From a virus: DNA of 64,000 nucleotides. Made by a program: the position numbers and the translations under genes. Of this stretch, positions 33,788-42,286 are shown one piece after another (position 1 is the first letter of the stretch; each line of letters begins with the position of its first letter). The notes beneath the pieces were generated by a model. The model did no database searches and was not told the origin of the DNA. It saw only the letters and a program-made list of their open reading frames with translations. The DNA lies in the IMG/VR virus record IMGVR_UViG_3300009128_001408, positions 1-64,000 of that record, one strand, 5' to 3'.

Positions 33788-34618
33788 ATGTTTTTTAAAA
33801 AACTTTTTAATACAGTAATTTTAATACTTTCTGTGGCTTTGTTAAGCTGTAATTCAAGCCAAGCCAATTTAACGGTCGGTGACCAAAATGCGGCGGCGGT
33901 CAAAGAAGTCTTCTCAGAGAGCGGCATTGAAAACATTACTATCTCACCCCAATCAATAATTGAAAGAAGAGTTAGAAATGCAGCAGTCAAAGTCACCAGC
34001 AGAAGTCGATCAGGGCACGGCTCCGGATCATACTTCTCATATCGTGGATTTCATCTCATTATTACGGCATATCACGTAGTGGATGAGATCGACCCCAATA
34101 AAATAGTTATTGTTGGGCGTGACAACGAATCGGTCGAAGCCAAGCTAATATACAGTAATCAGCAGTATGACATTGCAGTCCTACAGCCTAATGCAATATT
34201 AAATTCACGAACTGCCATTCCACTCAATATCCTGCAGGAGGAGCCTGAAGTCAACTCAACCCTAATCTACACAGGCTTTCCGAGTGGCCACGACCTGCTG
34301 ACATTCCAGGGAAATATAGCTGGATTTGAAACTGTAAACTCGCGAGATAGAAAAGCAATGCTGGTACACACCTACGGCTGGTTCGGCTCGTCAGGATCAT
34401 GCCTGTTTAATAAGTGGGGCAGGCTTGTTGGCATCCTATGGGGCGTCGACGTCGAGGTATTTGCTGTGCCCCAGGCCCAGGAGGATATCATATACGCATC
34501 CGCCGCCAGTCAAATTGACCTGGATGCAGTCCTAGAAGCGGCATGTAAGAGTAGGCGTGATAGGCCACTGTGTCAGCGACTGGAGCGGGAAAGCATTAGG
34601 GAACGATTTGGAAATTGA
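33788..34618 (+). CDS. exported trypsin-like serine protease lipoprotein (HtrA-like)
   Basis: ATG 33788 follows AAGAGGT. The signal ends LLSC (Cys21), a lipobox. The protease domain has the triad His96 (TAYHVV), Asp128 (YDIAVLQ) and Ser202 (GSSGSC), typical of S1/HtrA-type serine peptidases; no PDZ domain is seen. Length 276 residues. It is likely anchored in a membrane, possibly in the periplasm, degrading host proteins or processing phage proteins. It is a lone plus-strand gene between two minus-strand operons, so it has its own promoter. Confidence 0.82.
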   Translation: MFFKKLFNTVILILSVALLSCNSSQANLTVGDQNAAAVKEVFSESGIENITISPQSIIERRVRNAAVKVTSRSRSGHGSGSYFSYRGFHLIITAYHVVDEIDPNKIVIVGRDNESVEAKLIYSNQQYDIAVLQPNAILNSRTAIPLNILQEEPEVNSTLIYTGFPSGHDLLTFQGNIAGFETVNSRDRKAMLVHTYGWFGSSGSCLFNKWGRLVGILWGVDVEVFAVPQAQEDIIYASAASQIDLDAVLEAACKSRRDRPLCQRLERESIRERFGN

Positions 34619-34624
34619 CAGAGG

Positions 34625-34834
34625 TCAACCAGTCTGTTTCCTAAATAGGTCCCCCATTGACTCCTTGTCAATGGCAACCTTAAACGCCGTGTGAATAAAG
34701 TTAACAATGTCAGTGTTCGACACCTCAGCCTCAGGTGGGACTGACATCGCTGACCTGACTGTTGACAGAAACTCATCAGTTATACTAACCTCGAGCTCGC
34801 CGCCCTTACCAAGAGGAATATTGATTGTGTCCAT
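34625..34834 (-). CDS. small phage-type hypothetical protein
   Basis: 69 residues: LEVSITDEFLSTVRSAMSVPPEAEVSNTDIVNFIHTAFKVAI. A beta-like start and helical finish. I recall comparable small genes next to structural genes in marine phages but cannot name it. It converges on the protease gene with six bases between. Confidence 0.6.
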   Translation of the reverse strand: MDTINIPLGKGGELEVSITDEFLSTVRSAMSVPPEAEVSNTDIVNFIHTAFKVAIDKESMGDLFRKQTG

Positions 34835-34870
34835 ATAGTATTATACGCAATATAAGCCAGCTTTATAGGA

Positions 34871-35572
34871 CTAACGCATATTTTTTCGGCGTAGGCGCAA
34901 CAGCGACTCTAGCTTGGAGCCGACAACCCTGACAGGTGTTGGTGTACCTATCTCGACATCTACTTCCTGTTCGATCTCTGCTGGTGGAGATTTCGATGTA
35001 GCGCTCTTAATATCTGGTGCCACGGCATCATCAGGCTGCGTTCCTACCAATAAGACTTGAGCTAAGCCTACCATGAACTCCTGCAAGGCTTTTTTCTCGG
35101 CGCCTGTCATTGCCTCAAAATAATCCCTAAGCCGTGTGCCTGTCTTAGTAATCATCACCTCGCCATTAACTGTCTTGCTTATTGCCTTGGCTGATCGAAT
35201 AGCATTAAAGTTGTGCTTAAAGTCCTTGTATGTGGTGCCGACGGCTATCTTTGGCGATGACATCTTCCTCTTCACCTTAGGTGCCTCCTCCTCGGGAGGC
35301 TCCTCGACTACCTCTTCCTCCACTTCAACGTCCACCTCAGCTTCAGTATCGGGCTCAGGCGTGGTCTCATCATCAACTGTGACCTCCGCTTCAACCTCCG
35401 CTTCAGGCTCCTCCTCGACTTCGACTTCGACTTCATCCTGCTCATCTAGGGCGGCGGCAATCTCCTGTGCCAACTGCACCTCTTTTTGGATGCGAGTCCC
35501 AGTTGACTCCTGGGCACTTGACATAGCCTCGGAGACTAGTCTCTCAATTAACCGCTGAACCTTATTTGACAT
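34871..35572 (-). CDS. acidic repeat protein, possible tagged virion protein
   Basis: The N-terminus SNKVQRLIERLVSEAMSS resembles a loose tag. Residues about 48-95 are a low-complexity Glu/Val/Pro/Thr run (EVEVEVEEEPEAEVEAEV-like), followed by a helical C-terminal part with Lys-rich patches. The acidic run may act as a scaffold or a DNA mimic. Antisense reading of the same DNA gives a spurious Ser/Thr-rich frame. No family recognised. Confidence 0.55.
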   Translation of the reverse strand: MSNKVQRLIERLVSEAMSSAQESTGTRIQKEVQLAQEIAAALDEQDEVEVEVEEEPEAEVEAEVTVDDETTPEPDTEAEVDVEVEEEVVEEPPEEEAPKVKRKMSSPKIAVGTTYKDFKHNFNAIRSAKAISKTVNGEVMITKTGTRLRDYFEAMTGAEKKALQEFMVGLAQVLLVGTQPDDAVAPDIKSATSKSPPAEIEQEVDVEIGTPTPVRVVGSKLESLLRLRRKNMR

Positions 35573-35781
35573 TACTTCTTCCGGTTGTAAAATGTTCTAT
35601 TAGCAGGAAACTCTCGGGTCCTGCGATTAAGCTCTCTGGCGGGATGGGCACCGTGGGTGCGGGCGTACTCGCGGCGGTGGGCATCGGCGATGTCCTCGCG
35701 CTTGACGATATCGTCCATAAACTTATCCCATGACAGGTCTTCCGCCTGCTTTGCCTCTTCACTAACGTAATCGTCTCTCAT
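35572..35781 (-). CDS. small charged hypothetical protein
   Basis: 69 residues, mostly helical, with DDIVKREDIADAHRREYARTHGAHP. The stop overlaps the next ATG. No family recognised. Confidence 0.55.
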   Translation of the reverse strand: MRDDYVSEEAKQAEDLSWDKFMDDIVKREDIADAHRREYARTHGAHPARELNRRTREFPANRTFYNRKK

Positions 35782-35794
35782 GATTTAGCTCCTT

Positions 35795-36214
35795 TTAACC
35801 TTTTATAAGTAGGTTCTTCTTTTCGAAATTAATTGCCACAATAAAATATGAGCCCTCAGTCGCCTGAATAGCTACTGTAGCTGCCATGTCAGCAGTAGGG
35901 ACAACGTGTATTTTTCCAGATGGAAAATGAATTACCACTGACTGGACCTGCTCATCCAGCAGCCTGACTATATCAAAGTTGGCGTCGATGCATGCCGTTA
36001 TTTCAAACTCGCTGCCACCCTTAAATGTACATGATGCTATGGGTGTCTCCAGCGCGGAGTCCTCAAAATTAATAGTTGCGGATAGTGTTGCAGCCGCCAG
36101 CTGTTGTGGGGTTGAATCTGTCGGATCGGCAAACTGGTCCATATCAATATCACCGGCGATGGACTCGCTGACGAAAAATGACTCCGTTGGGACCTTGATG
36201 TCACCCGTCGACAC
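35795..36214 (-). CDS. beta-rich hypothetical protein, possible tail or virion component
   Basis: 139 residues from GTG 36214 (preceded by GGAGGTGATGA). Sequence rich in Thr, Ala and beta propensity: LSATINFEDSALETPIASCTFKGGSEF...IHFPSGKIHVVPTADMAATVAIQ. It looks like a small beta-barrel or sandwich. No function assigned. Confidence 0.55.
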   Translation of the reverse strand: MSTGDIKVPTESFFVSESIAGDIDMDQFADPTDSTPQQLAAATLSATINFEDSALETPIASCTFKGGSEFEITACIDANFDIVRLLDEQVQSVVIHFPSGKIHVVPTADMAATVAIQATEGSYFIVAINFEKKNLLIKG

Positions 36215-36623
36215 TCATCACCTCCATAATATCGTTATAGATATCAGTCAGCTCATTAGCATACTCATGGTCGATCTCTGTCACATCATTTAAAGTGTGT
36301 GTCCAGACCTCAATATGGACTGTCAGCGGCTCTATGGTTATGACTCCGTGATGTTGAGCGTCCTCCTGGAAATCTAACACCTCGATAACAAACCTTGTGA
36401 GCTGCTGCGGGGCATCAAACTCAAAGTCACAGATAAGCCTTCCCGACTCGGCATCATCCCTCCAGACATTAGGCTCTGTTCCAGTATCCTCTGGCTCGCT
36501 AGCCTCATCCTGGGCATACTCGCGGATCAGCGTAGGAACATACTGGTTTTTACCACCTCCAAACTCGGAGTCCTTGCTTAGGCTTCGAGGCCGCCTGATC
36601 TTAAATGCTTCATCCAGTTTCAT
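36201..36623 (-). CDS. pterin-4a-carbinolamine-dehydratase-fold protein
   Basis: The C-terminal 90 residues show F-x-F...FVIEVLDFQEDAQHHGVITI...VHIEVWTHTLNDVTEIDHEYANELTDI, the PCD/DCoH fold with the HH pair, T-H and D-x-E-Y-A segments. The N-terminal 45 residues are charged and lack a known fold. Phage genomes contain such PCD-like virion proteins; the catalytic HHP is HHG here. A packaging or structural role is more likely than pterin chemistry, but enzymatic activity cannot be excluded. Confidence 0.7.
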   Translation of the reverse strand: MKLDEAFKIRRPRSLSKDSEFGGGKNQYVPTLIREYAQDEASEPEDTGTEPNVWRDDAESGRLICDFEFDAPQQLTRFVIEVLDFQEDAQHHGVITIEPLTVHIEVWTHTLNDVTEIDHEYANELTDIYNDIMEVMSVDG

Positions 36624-36626
36624 TTT

Positions 36627-37580
36627 TTACTCTCCTGCGGAATCGTCGTCGCCGGCGTCCTCATCTAATATATAGCCTATCTCGACCAGAACCCCCGGAG
36701 GTGGGGGTGCATCAAAGACAACACGATTCAAGGAGACATCATAACTCCAGCCAACCTCAGTCAATATTCTATCAAAAAATACCCTGACTGTATCGGCATG
36801 TGGAACGTAACTCAGGTCCCAGTACTCATGTGGTTGGATCTGGACGCTGGCATCTATCACACCAGGAGACCAGTCATCAGAACATATGTCGACAACGGTC
36901 CCATTAAAATTATTGGTAGCCTCTATGTACCTGTCGCCATTATTGTAGTTATTGCTATTACAGAGGGACTCGGCAGGAGGCAAGTTGACTATTGACGCAA
37001 GAAATACGTGAGGCCTCTGGAATGCATACCATGTGGTGAAATTACTGACTGTAATGTTGCTCTGGTCCTCCTCGTCGGAGACGAATACCACCAGGAGGGC
37101 AGCGTCAGGCCTCATCCACGTGTGGGCATATGTGTTAGAATCCATGTAGTTCATCGCTGCCTCAAGCCCTGCCTCATAATGACCTGTCGTTACACTTTGA
37201 TACATTGTAGTCGCCTGGACAACTGTGTCGCCTGGAACCAGTGGAAACTGCTGGTCGTTAAGGACCTGTGGTGGCGATGCCGATACGATATTAAGTCGCC
37301 AACCTGCTGGTGGCAGAGCATTCATCATGGCCTCAATGCCCGCAAGCAACCTCTCCTGATGAGTTACCATGGAGCCAGATGTGTCAATGACCCAGAGGAC
37401 ATCTACACCATTGACTAGGCTAGGCTGGAGAAATGAATCCACCCAGACAGTACCGTCCGGATCGTCCTGCTGAATTACCACCACGGGATCGGGTGCTGTG
37501 GATGAGATAGTATAGTCTGAGCAGCTTCCAGCAAAGACAACAACCAAGAGACAAACAACTAAACTTACAACTCTCCTCAC
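36627..37580 (-). CDS. von Willebrand factor A-domain lipoprotein
   Basis: A signal of 19 residues ends A-G-S-C (Cys20). The MIDAS motif DTSGSM at residues 66-71 opens a VWA domain, followed by VVFVSDEEDQS (T/D-type MIDAS) in the middle, with several Cys and Asn-rich turns. VWA lipoproteins mediate adhesion. It could be a host-surface or phage-displayed adhesin. GTG start with GGAGGG just upstream. Confidence 0.82.
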   Translation of the reverse strand: MRRVVSLVVCLLVVVFAGSCSDYTISSTAPDPVVVIQQDDPDGTVWVDSFLQPSLVNGVDVLWVIDTSGSMVTHQERLLAGIEAMMNALPPAGWRLNIVSASPPQVLNDQQFPLVPGDTVVQATTMYQSVTTGHYEAGLEAAMNYMDSNTYAHTWMRPDAALLVVFVSDEEDQSNITVSNFTTWYAFQRPHVFLASIVNLPPAESLCNSNNYNNGDRYIEATNNFNGTVVDICSDDWSPGVIDASVQIQPHEYWDLSYVPHADTVRVFFDRILTEVGWSYDVSLNRVVFDAPPPPGVLVEIGYILDEDAGDDDSAGE

Positions 37581-37671
37581 AGATCCCTCCCGTCGGGGGA
37601 CTTAAGGCCCTATATTAAATAGGAAGAAGATTAAATAACCGTGTATATTTAGTAGAGGTAAAATACCAAAA

Positions 37672-39309
37672 CTATTTCTTCAATTTCTCAGCGTGTTTTT
37701 GGTGCTTTTTAAATGCCTGCCCCACGGTTTCAAGAACTTCTCTGGCCATTTCATTTCCCTCAAATGTCTCAACAACGTCCTCAGTCTGCTTAATGTATCC
37801 ATCGGCAGCATCCTTTGTAAACGTCCTGAGTAGACGGGAGACATCATCCTCAAACTCCTTTAGTCTGACATTGATTTTCTTGGCATTTCTAAGTATTATC
37901 TCTGGATTTTCCTCTTCAAGCTTGGTGTATTCACTTTGTTTTGTGGGGACATTCTCCGCACCAAATTCGGCTTCATATTCAGCTCTTCGTGACTTATCAG
38001 TAGCAGACGGAAGACCTACATAGCCACCTGCGCCGGGCTTAAGTTTCACATCTTCAAACCCACCCAAAAGCACCTCGGAAAAAATCCTTTTAGACAGCTC
38101 AGCGAAGCTTTCATTATCCATAAACTCCAAGCCAAAGGCGTCATATAATTCCCTTAAAACCATCTCATTTTGGGACTGGGACTTATCCTGATAGGGCTCA
38201 ACGCTAAGATCTCCATTATAAAGCGACGTAAAAACAAAGGACTTCACACCTGTCCTAAATAATTGATTAAAGCTCATTACAAGTAGAGGTAAGAGTTTTT
38301 CATATGCGCTCTTCTTCTCGGGAATAACCACACCTTTGTTGTCAAAAAAGTATCTAATTCCTAAATTCTCATTAAACCTGCCCAAAACATTCCTAATTGC
38401 GCTAACGCCCATTTTAACGCCCTCGGCCTTAAGCTGCTCAGAAATCTTCTTTAATAGTTCAGACTCAGAGCCAGTCTTACCAGTAGCTGCCCTATCCTTG
38501 CTTCCCTTATATGCGGCCTCATGTGCATCAGTCCAGAAAGGTGGGCCCAGTTTTCTCAATGCGCTAATATCACCAGGAAGATAAGCGCGCTGAACATCTC
38601 TAATAATATCATCTGCCCTAGAGTCATCAGTTTTCTCAAATTCGACATACATGTCACTGATCTCTTCCATAGGCTTCTCACCAAGCCGCCTTATAATCCA
38701 TGGACTCATCATTCGAAAATCACTCCAAGGATCCCTATAGTCTAAACCTTCTCGATTAAACCCATCTAAAGCTTCCTGCTGGGACGATTGTTCCACAAGT
38801 ACCTGTCTAACAGTCTTCCTAACCCGATGCTCTGTTACCTGCGTTTGGGCGATACGCCTGATCCTCTCAGCGACTGTGACATCCACCTGGTCCTCGGCAT
38901 TTGCCTCCTCCTGGTCGGCACGCTCCAGCTCCTGGTCGGGACTCGGCTCTGGCATCATATCTGTCTGGTCCTCACCGGCTCGGTCCTGCTGTCGAATCGA
39001 TGTGGTGACGAGCCTCCTGAGCTTGTGATAGAAGTCCTGGACCTGGAGTGGCGGCACGTTCTGAACAAGGACGTTGGCTGCGTGCTGAAGCTGTTGGAGG
39101 TTTCCTGGTAGGAACTCGGCGTCATTGACAGGCGGATCGACCATCTCATCGCCGATCATGGCGGCTATGTTAACAGGAAGGTCGTGCACAGGAAGCTCCT
39201 GGACAGCGGCTGGTGCCTCTTCGGCTGCCTGCATATGGGTTTCATCGGCCTCAGTTCCCGGTGCGTCCAGGCGCTCCCTCAGGACCCTTCTAAGTTGTTT
39301 GTAATCCAT
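37672..39309 (-). CDS. large tagged virion-candidate protein
   Basis: ATG 39309 is preceded by TAGGAG at five bases and gives MDYKQLRRVLRERL, a variant tag. Residues about 20-130 are Gln/Glu-rich and then about 400 residues are helical and Lys/Arg/Glu-rich without a recognisable domain. The 545-residue size and its place in the virion-candidate run suggest a structural or injected protein. Confidence 0.6.
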   Translation of the reverse strand: MDYKQLRRVLRERLDAPGTEADETHMQAAEEAPAAVQELPVHDLPVNIAAMIGDEMVDPPVNDAEFLPGNLQQLQHAANVLVQNVPPLQVQDFYHKLRRLVTTSIRQQDRAGEDQTDMMPEPSPDQELERADQEEANAEDQVDVTVAERIRRIAQTQVTEHRVRKTVRQVLVEQSSQQEALDGFNREGLDYRDPWSDFRMMSPWIIRRLGEKPMEEISDMYVEFEKTDDSRADDIIRDVQRAYLPGDISALRKLGPPFWTDAHEAAYKGSKDRAATGKTGSESELLKKISEQLKAEGVKMGVSAIRNVLGRFNENLGIRYFFDNKGVVIPEKKSAYEKLLPLLVMSFNQLFRTGVKSFVFTSLYNGDLSVEPYQDKSQSQNEMVLRELYDAFGLEFMDNESFAELSKRIFSEVLLGGFEDVKLKPGAGGYVGLPSATDKSRRAEYEAEFGAENVPTKQSEYTKLEEENPEIILRNAKKINVRLKEFEDDVSRLLRTFTKDAADGYIKQTEDVVETFEGNEMAREVLETVGQAFKKHQKHAEKLKK

Positions 39310-39329
39310 GTCTACTCCTAGCACTCCAG

Positions 39330-39337
39330 ATAAATAT
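39330..39337 (-). promoter_or_regulatory. recurring gap motif ATATTTAT
   Basis: ATATTTAT on the gene strand, 20 bases before the ATG at 39309. One of five copies of ATA[TC]TTAT. Confidence 0.3.
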
Positions 39338-39358
39338 CAAGTAAGGTGCCTTTAATCA

Positions 39359-40012
39359 TTAGCTCATCTGAACCGCTTGTGGTTCAGACGGATAAACTCC
39401 ATAAGCTTTTTTCAAGGTGTTACTGGCCAAGCTTAAAGAATCACCTTGCATCTCCTGGCCTGAGACTGCCATATCGCGCAGCCGAGCCTTAATCTTAGCA
39501 AGGGCAGTCTGGTATGCCTCCTCAGAAAGCATATTATCAAGCCCATCAGGAAGGTCAACCGCGGCGAGGAAGGCCGACTGTGCTGACTTCTCATCAGGCA
39601 TATTAAGCAGTTTGCTAATCATCTCGCTTGCCTTGCCTTTAGCCTCACCTTTAAGATCAGGTAATTTATCAACCACCTTCTCTTTAATATCGTCATCAAT
39701 GGTGTTCCACCACCCAACAATACCTGACTTTGTAACTCTTGCAATAATACCCCCTGCGGTTAACTTTACTCCAGCTGCTGTAAGCGCTGTGGCAAGGATG
39801 GGGGCAGCATATATAGAAAAAGCCAAAAAACTTACTCCAACAAATAACTTTCCCAGGATTTCCTTCCGTGTTTTCTCATCCTTAACAGACTTCAACGTCT
39901 CCTCGGCAGCTTCAAAATCTGTAATCAGCTGTGCCGGTGTCTTTCCATCATCCTCATTGAGAAATCGACGCCAATCCTCCATGATCAGTTGCATGTCATT
40001 TCTATTTCCCAC
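39359..40012 (-). CDS. membrane-active virion-candidate protein, second tag type
   Basis: GTG 40012 gives GNRNDMQLIMEDWRRFL; ATG 39994 is an alternative that keeps the core tag. A hydrophobic stretch of about 40 residues (FVGVSFLAFSIYAAPILATALTAAGV) lies near residue 75, then a helical soluble part. An injected, membrane-inserting protein would fit. Function unknown. Confidence 0.6.
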   Translation of the reverse strand: MGNRNDMQLIMEDWRRFLNEDDGKTPAQLITDFEAAEETLKSVKDEKTRKEILGKLFVGVSFLAFSIYAAPILATALTAAGVKLTAGGIIARVTKSGIVGWWNTIDDDIKEKVVDKLPDLKGEAKGKASEMISKLLNMPDEKSAQSAFLAAVDLPDGLDNMLSEEAYQTALAKIKARLRDMAVSGQEMQGDSLSLASNTLKKAYGVYPSEPQAVQMS

Positions 40013-40052
40013 TGACTGAGGCCTCCGATAAGACGCTGTGCTACGTCATCCA

Positions 40053-40060
40053 ATAAATAT
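40053..40060 (-). promoter_or_regulatory. recurring gap motif ATATTTAT
   Basis: ATATTTAT on the gene strand, 40 bases before GTG 40012. One of five copies of ATA[TC]TTAT. Confidence 0.3.
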
Positions 40061-40071
40061 GGACTAGTCGG

Positions 40072-40548
40072 TCATTGTGCCGGCTGATTGTTTATCTGGT
40101 TGACCGCCAGAGCCGTCAGGAAGACTGTCAGCATTCCAATGCCGACGCCTCCCATGAATATCAGCTCCTTGTGATCAGGACGAGCCAGCTTCTCAATCCT
40201 GTCCTCCAGATACGTCACCTGCTGGTCGCGGATTGCCAGGACATCGACGTACTTCGTCTCCCACATCAGGATGTCTGCATCCCTGCGATCTATCTCCAGC
40301 TGAAACTGGGCGGCCTGGAGCTGAAGCTGTCTGTCGGTCTCTAGCTGAGCAACCTCCAAGTTGAACTCGGCGTCAATCAGCAGTCGAGCGGCGGCATTGG
40401 TGCTGAACAAGGTGCCGGCAAATGGAGCTCGCTGGTTCTTATTAAGCGGTGCCACAGCCTCACCGACTTCGTCATCAGCAAGTGCATACGTCGGCAGTGA
40501 AATAAAGCACATTAGACCTATACACATGGAAGCGATAATCTTTCTCAT
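40072..40548 (-). CDS. exported coiled-coil protein with C-terminal membrane helix
   Basis: A signal peptide (MRKIIASMCIGLMCFISLPTYALA), a helical Glu/Gln/Arg-rich domain (about 55-120) and a C-terminal hydrophobic helix (FMGGVGIGMLTVFLTALAV). The order resembles a spanin-type lysis component, or another envelope-spanning protein. ATG has GGAGG upstream and overlaps the preceding gene by four bases. Confidence 0.6.
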   Translation of the reverse strand: MRKIIASMCIGLMCFISLPTYALADDEVGEAVAPLNKNQRAPFAGTLFSTNAAARLLIDAEFNLEVAQLETDRQLQLQAAQFQLEIDRRDADILMWETKYVDVLAIRDQQVTYLEDRIEKLARPDHKELIFMGGVGIGMLTVFLTALAVNQINNQPAQ

Positions 40549-40952
40549 GAATCCTCCGGCAGGATGACAGTGAAGCCAAACCGCTCTGCAATCTCATTGG
40601 TGATGGCTGCAGGATCGTTCTTGGTGTCCTTGATGATCCGACGTATCTCCCGTTCCTTCTTCTTGTCCAACTCAGCCTTACGATCGGCATGGTTCTTCTC
40701 AATCTCCTCCACCACCTCATTGAACCTGTCCTCGGCGGCGAACTTAGCGTCGGCGGCTTCAGTCTCGGCTCGATCTATGGCGGCATGCTCCTCCTCCATA
40801 AATTCCCGATTCTTTTTCATCATCTCAAAAACCCATGTTGGCGGCTTTCTGGTAACGATAAGAGTAACAACGCCCAGGACAGCAATAACAGGCCAGTACC
40901 AGTGAGCCTTAAGCCACGACCAAGCCTTCTTAAGTCCTGCGAGTGTCAGCAT
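40545..40952 (-). CDS. membrane protein with coiled coil
   Basis: An N-terminal Trp-rich hydrophobic helix (WSWLKAHWYWPVIAVLGVVTLIV) followed by a long charged coiled coil (EEEHAAIDRAETEAADAKFAAE...). The pattern resembles an inner-membrane spanin or a small phage membrane protein. Coupled with neighbours (overlap of one base downstream). Confidence 0.6.
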   Translation of the reverse strand: MLTLAGLKKAWSWLKAHWYWPVIAVLGVVTLIVTRKPPTWVFEMMKKNREFMEEEHAAIDRAETEAADAKFAAEDRFNEVVEEIEKNHADRKAELDKKKEREIRRIIKDTKNDPAAITNEIAERFGFTVILPEDS

Positions 40953-41140
40953 TAGCCGCTTTCCCTGTAGGCCTTAACAATATCAACAGCTGCCTGCGAT
41001 CCAATATAGACGACGGCGATCATACCCCATGTCTCACTATCAAGGTCTGAGAATGCCAATAGGCCTGTTGCTGTCGCAAATGTCAACAACTTACGACTTA
41101 TCAGCTTCTCTACAATTATATCCATCCATCCTTTTTTCAT
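40952..41140 (-). CDS. small membrane protein, holin candidate
   Basis: 62 residues with two hydrophobic helices (about 17-29 and 39-52) and a charged C-terminus, the topology seen in small phage holins. It is next to two membrane/coiled-coil genes that resemble spanins, so the three genes could be the lysis set complementing the endolysin at 15049. No sequence family confirmed. Confidence 0.5.
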   Translation of the reverse strand: MKKGWMDIIVEKLISRKLLTFATATGLLAFSDLDSETWGMIAVVYIGSQAAVDIVKAYRESG

Positions 41141-41149
41141 AATTTTCTC

Positions 41150-41431
41150 CTAGTTTGGCATATCATCATCGTCGGTCGGCTTGCTAAGTAGGTCCGACAG
41201 CGTTGGGATTCCACCCTTGCTAGACCTAACTTGCTCCTCGGCGAGTGACTCAAGTAATTGTGTGTGCATCTCAATTATAACGTTCAGGGTCTTTCGATTC
41301 TCTCCAACATGGTCAATCACCTGAATTAGTTTGTCGCCCAAGTCTGCCATGCCGTGAGTAACGATAGCCAATTTTTCATATATATCTGCTAGCCGACCCC
41401 TTATGGCCAGCTCGACGACTGATTTCAGCAT
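41150..41431 (-). CDS. helical hypothetical protein
   Basis: 93 residues, amphipathic and helical with regular hydrophobic spacing (LVVELAIRGRLADIYEKLAIVTHGMADLGDKLIQ). Possible membrane-associated or oligomeric protein. Family unknown. Confidence 0.55.
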   Translation of the reverse strand: MLKSVVELAIRGRLADIYEKLAIVTHGMADLGDKLIQVIDHVGENRKTLNVIIEMHTQLLESLAEEQVRSSKGGIPTLSDLLSKPTDDDDMPN

Positions 41432-41439
41432 AAAACCAC

Positions 41440-41715
41440 CTATAAATCCTGTGAATAAGGACTCTCGGAGTCTATTATATCAAGAAGAGTGCTCGCGTCA
41501 CTCTTCGACAGTTTTTTAACCAGCTTTTCCTTCTTCCTCTCGGAAAGCTCATCGAGTATCTTCATCACCTTGGGATCCTCGGTAATCACCCTTTGGGCGA
41601 ACTCCTCAAACATCTCCTGCATGGATAGTTTTAGCTTGAACGAAGCAATACGAAAGTTAGCGTGTGTGTCAGATAGAAGCTTTACGTGCACACTCTTTCG
41701 GTGATCTAGCTCCAT
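41440..41715 (-). CDS. ribbon-helix-helix-like small protein
   Basis: 91 residues: HVKLLSDTHANFRIASFKLKLSMQEMFEEFAQRVI resembles the beta-strand plus two helices of ribbon-helix-helix proteins common in marine phages, followed by a basic, Lys/Ser-rich helical tail. DNA binding is plausible. Confidence 0.6.
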   Translation of the reverse strand: MELDHRKSVHVKLLSDTHANFRIASFKLKLSMQEMFEEFAQRVITEDPKVMKILDELSERKKEKLVKKLSKSDASTLLDIIDSESPYSQDL

Positions 41716-41718
41716 ATG

Positions 41719-42285
41719 TCAGGCTCCTGGTGTCGGTCCCGCCCCTACAGCTGCCGGAGGTGGCTGCGTATCGTCGATGGGATTCAACTCCATACCATAC
41801 TGCTGCGCCATTATCTCTGTAAAATCATCGACTACGCTTCGATCGTATCGATTGTCCAGGAAATTCATGGAGCGATTCAGAATGACAGTAACAGGATCCA
41901 TCAGGCTCTCAAAGTTCATGATTAACCTGGCAACAGAACCTGCGAAATCGTCTATGTTAAGTGGGGGCTGGCGCTCCTCGGTAGGCTGCTCAGCTGACAT
42001 CTCCTCGCTTCCGACAATCTCTGGATCGCCGGCTATCTCGGCGTCCTCCTCCTCGCCGCCCTCCTGCTCGAACAGGTGTGACATAACTGTGCGTAGGCTC
42101 TTGGACTCATTGACATCACCAATGGCCTGATTCTCATACTTAATAAGTAGAGAGTCGATCTGATCATCCAGGGAATCGTTGGACAGACCGGCTGGCACCA
42201 TGACACCGTCAGAACCGGTGCCGGGCTTATTAGTCTCAGCCTCCTCCATGATCAGTCGTCTCAAAAAATCATTAGTAATTCTCAT
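41719..42285 (-). CDS. tagged virion-candidate protein
   Basis: 188 residues beginning MRITNDFLRRLIMEEA, an excellent tag copy ending in I-M-E-E. A middle acidic, Gln-rich stretch is followed by a helical region and a Pro/Ala/Gly tail. Not recognised otherwise. Its ATG is separated from the upstream tagged gene by a single base. Confidence 0.65.
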   Translation of the reverse strand: MRITNDFLRRLIMEEAETNKPGTGSDGVMVPAGLSNDSLDDQIDSLLIKYENQAIGDVNESKSLRTVMSHLFEQEGGEEEDAEIAGDPEIVGSEEMSAEQPTEERQPPLNIDDFAGSVARLIMNFESLMDPVTVILNRSMNFLDNRYDRSVVDDFTEIMAQQYGMELNPIDDTQPPPAAVGAGPTPGA

Positions 42286-42286
42286 G

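Noticed and set aside
35136-35558. Ser/Thr-rich plus-strand frame
   Set aside because: Mirror of the Glu/Val acidic repeat on the minus strand.
39417-40019. Plus-strand frame of 200 codons
   Set aside because: Antisense to the second-tag membrane protein, whose own frame has a signature N-terminal motif.
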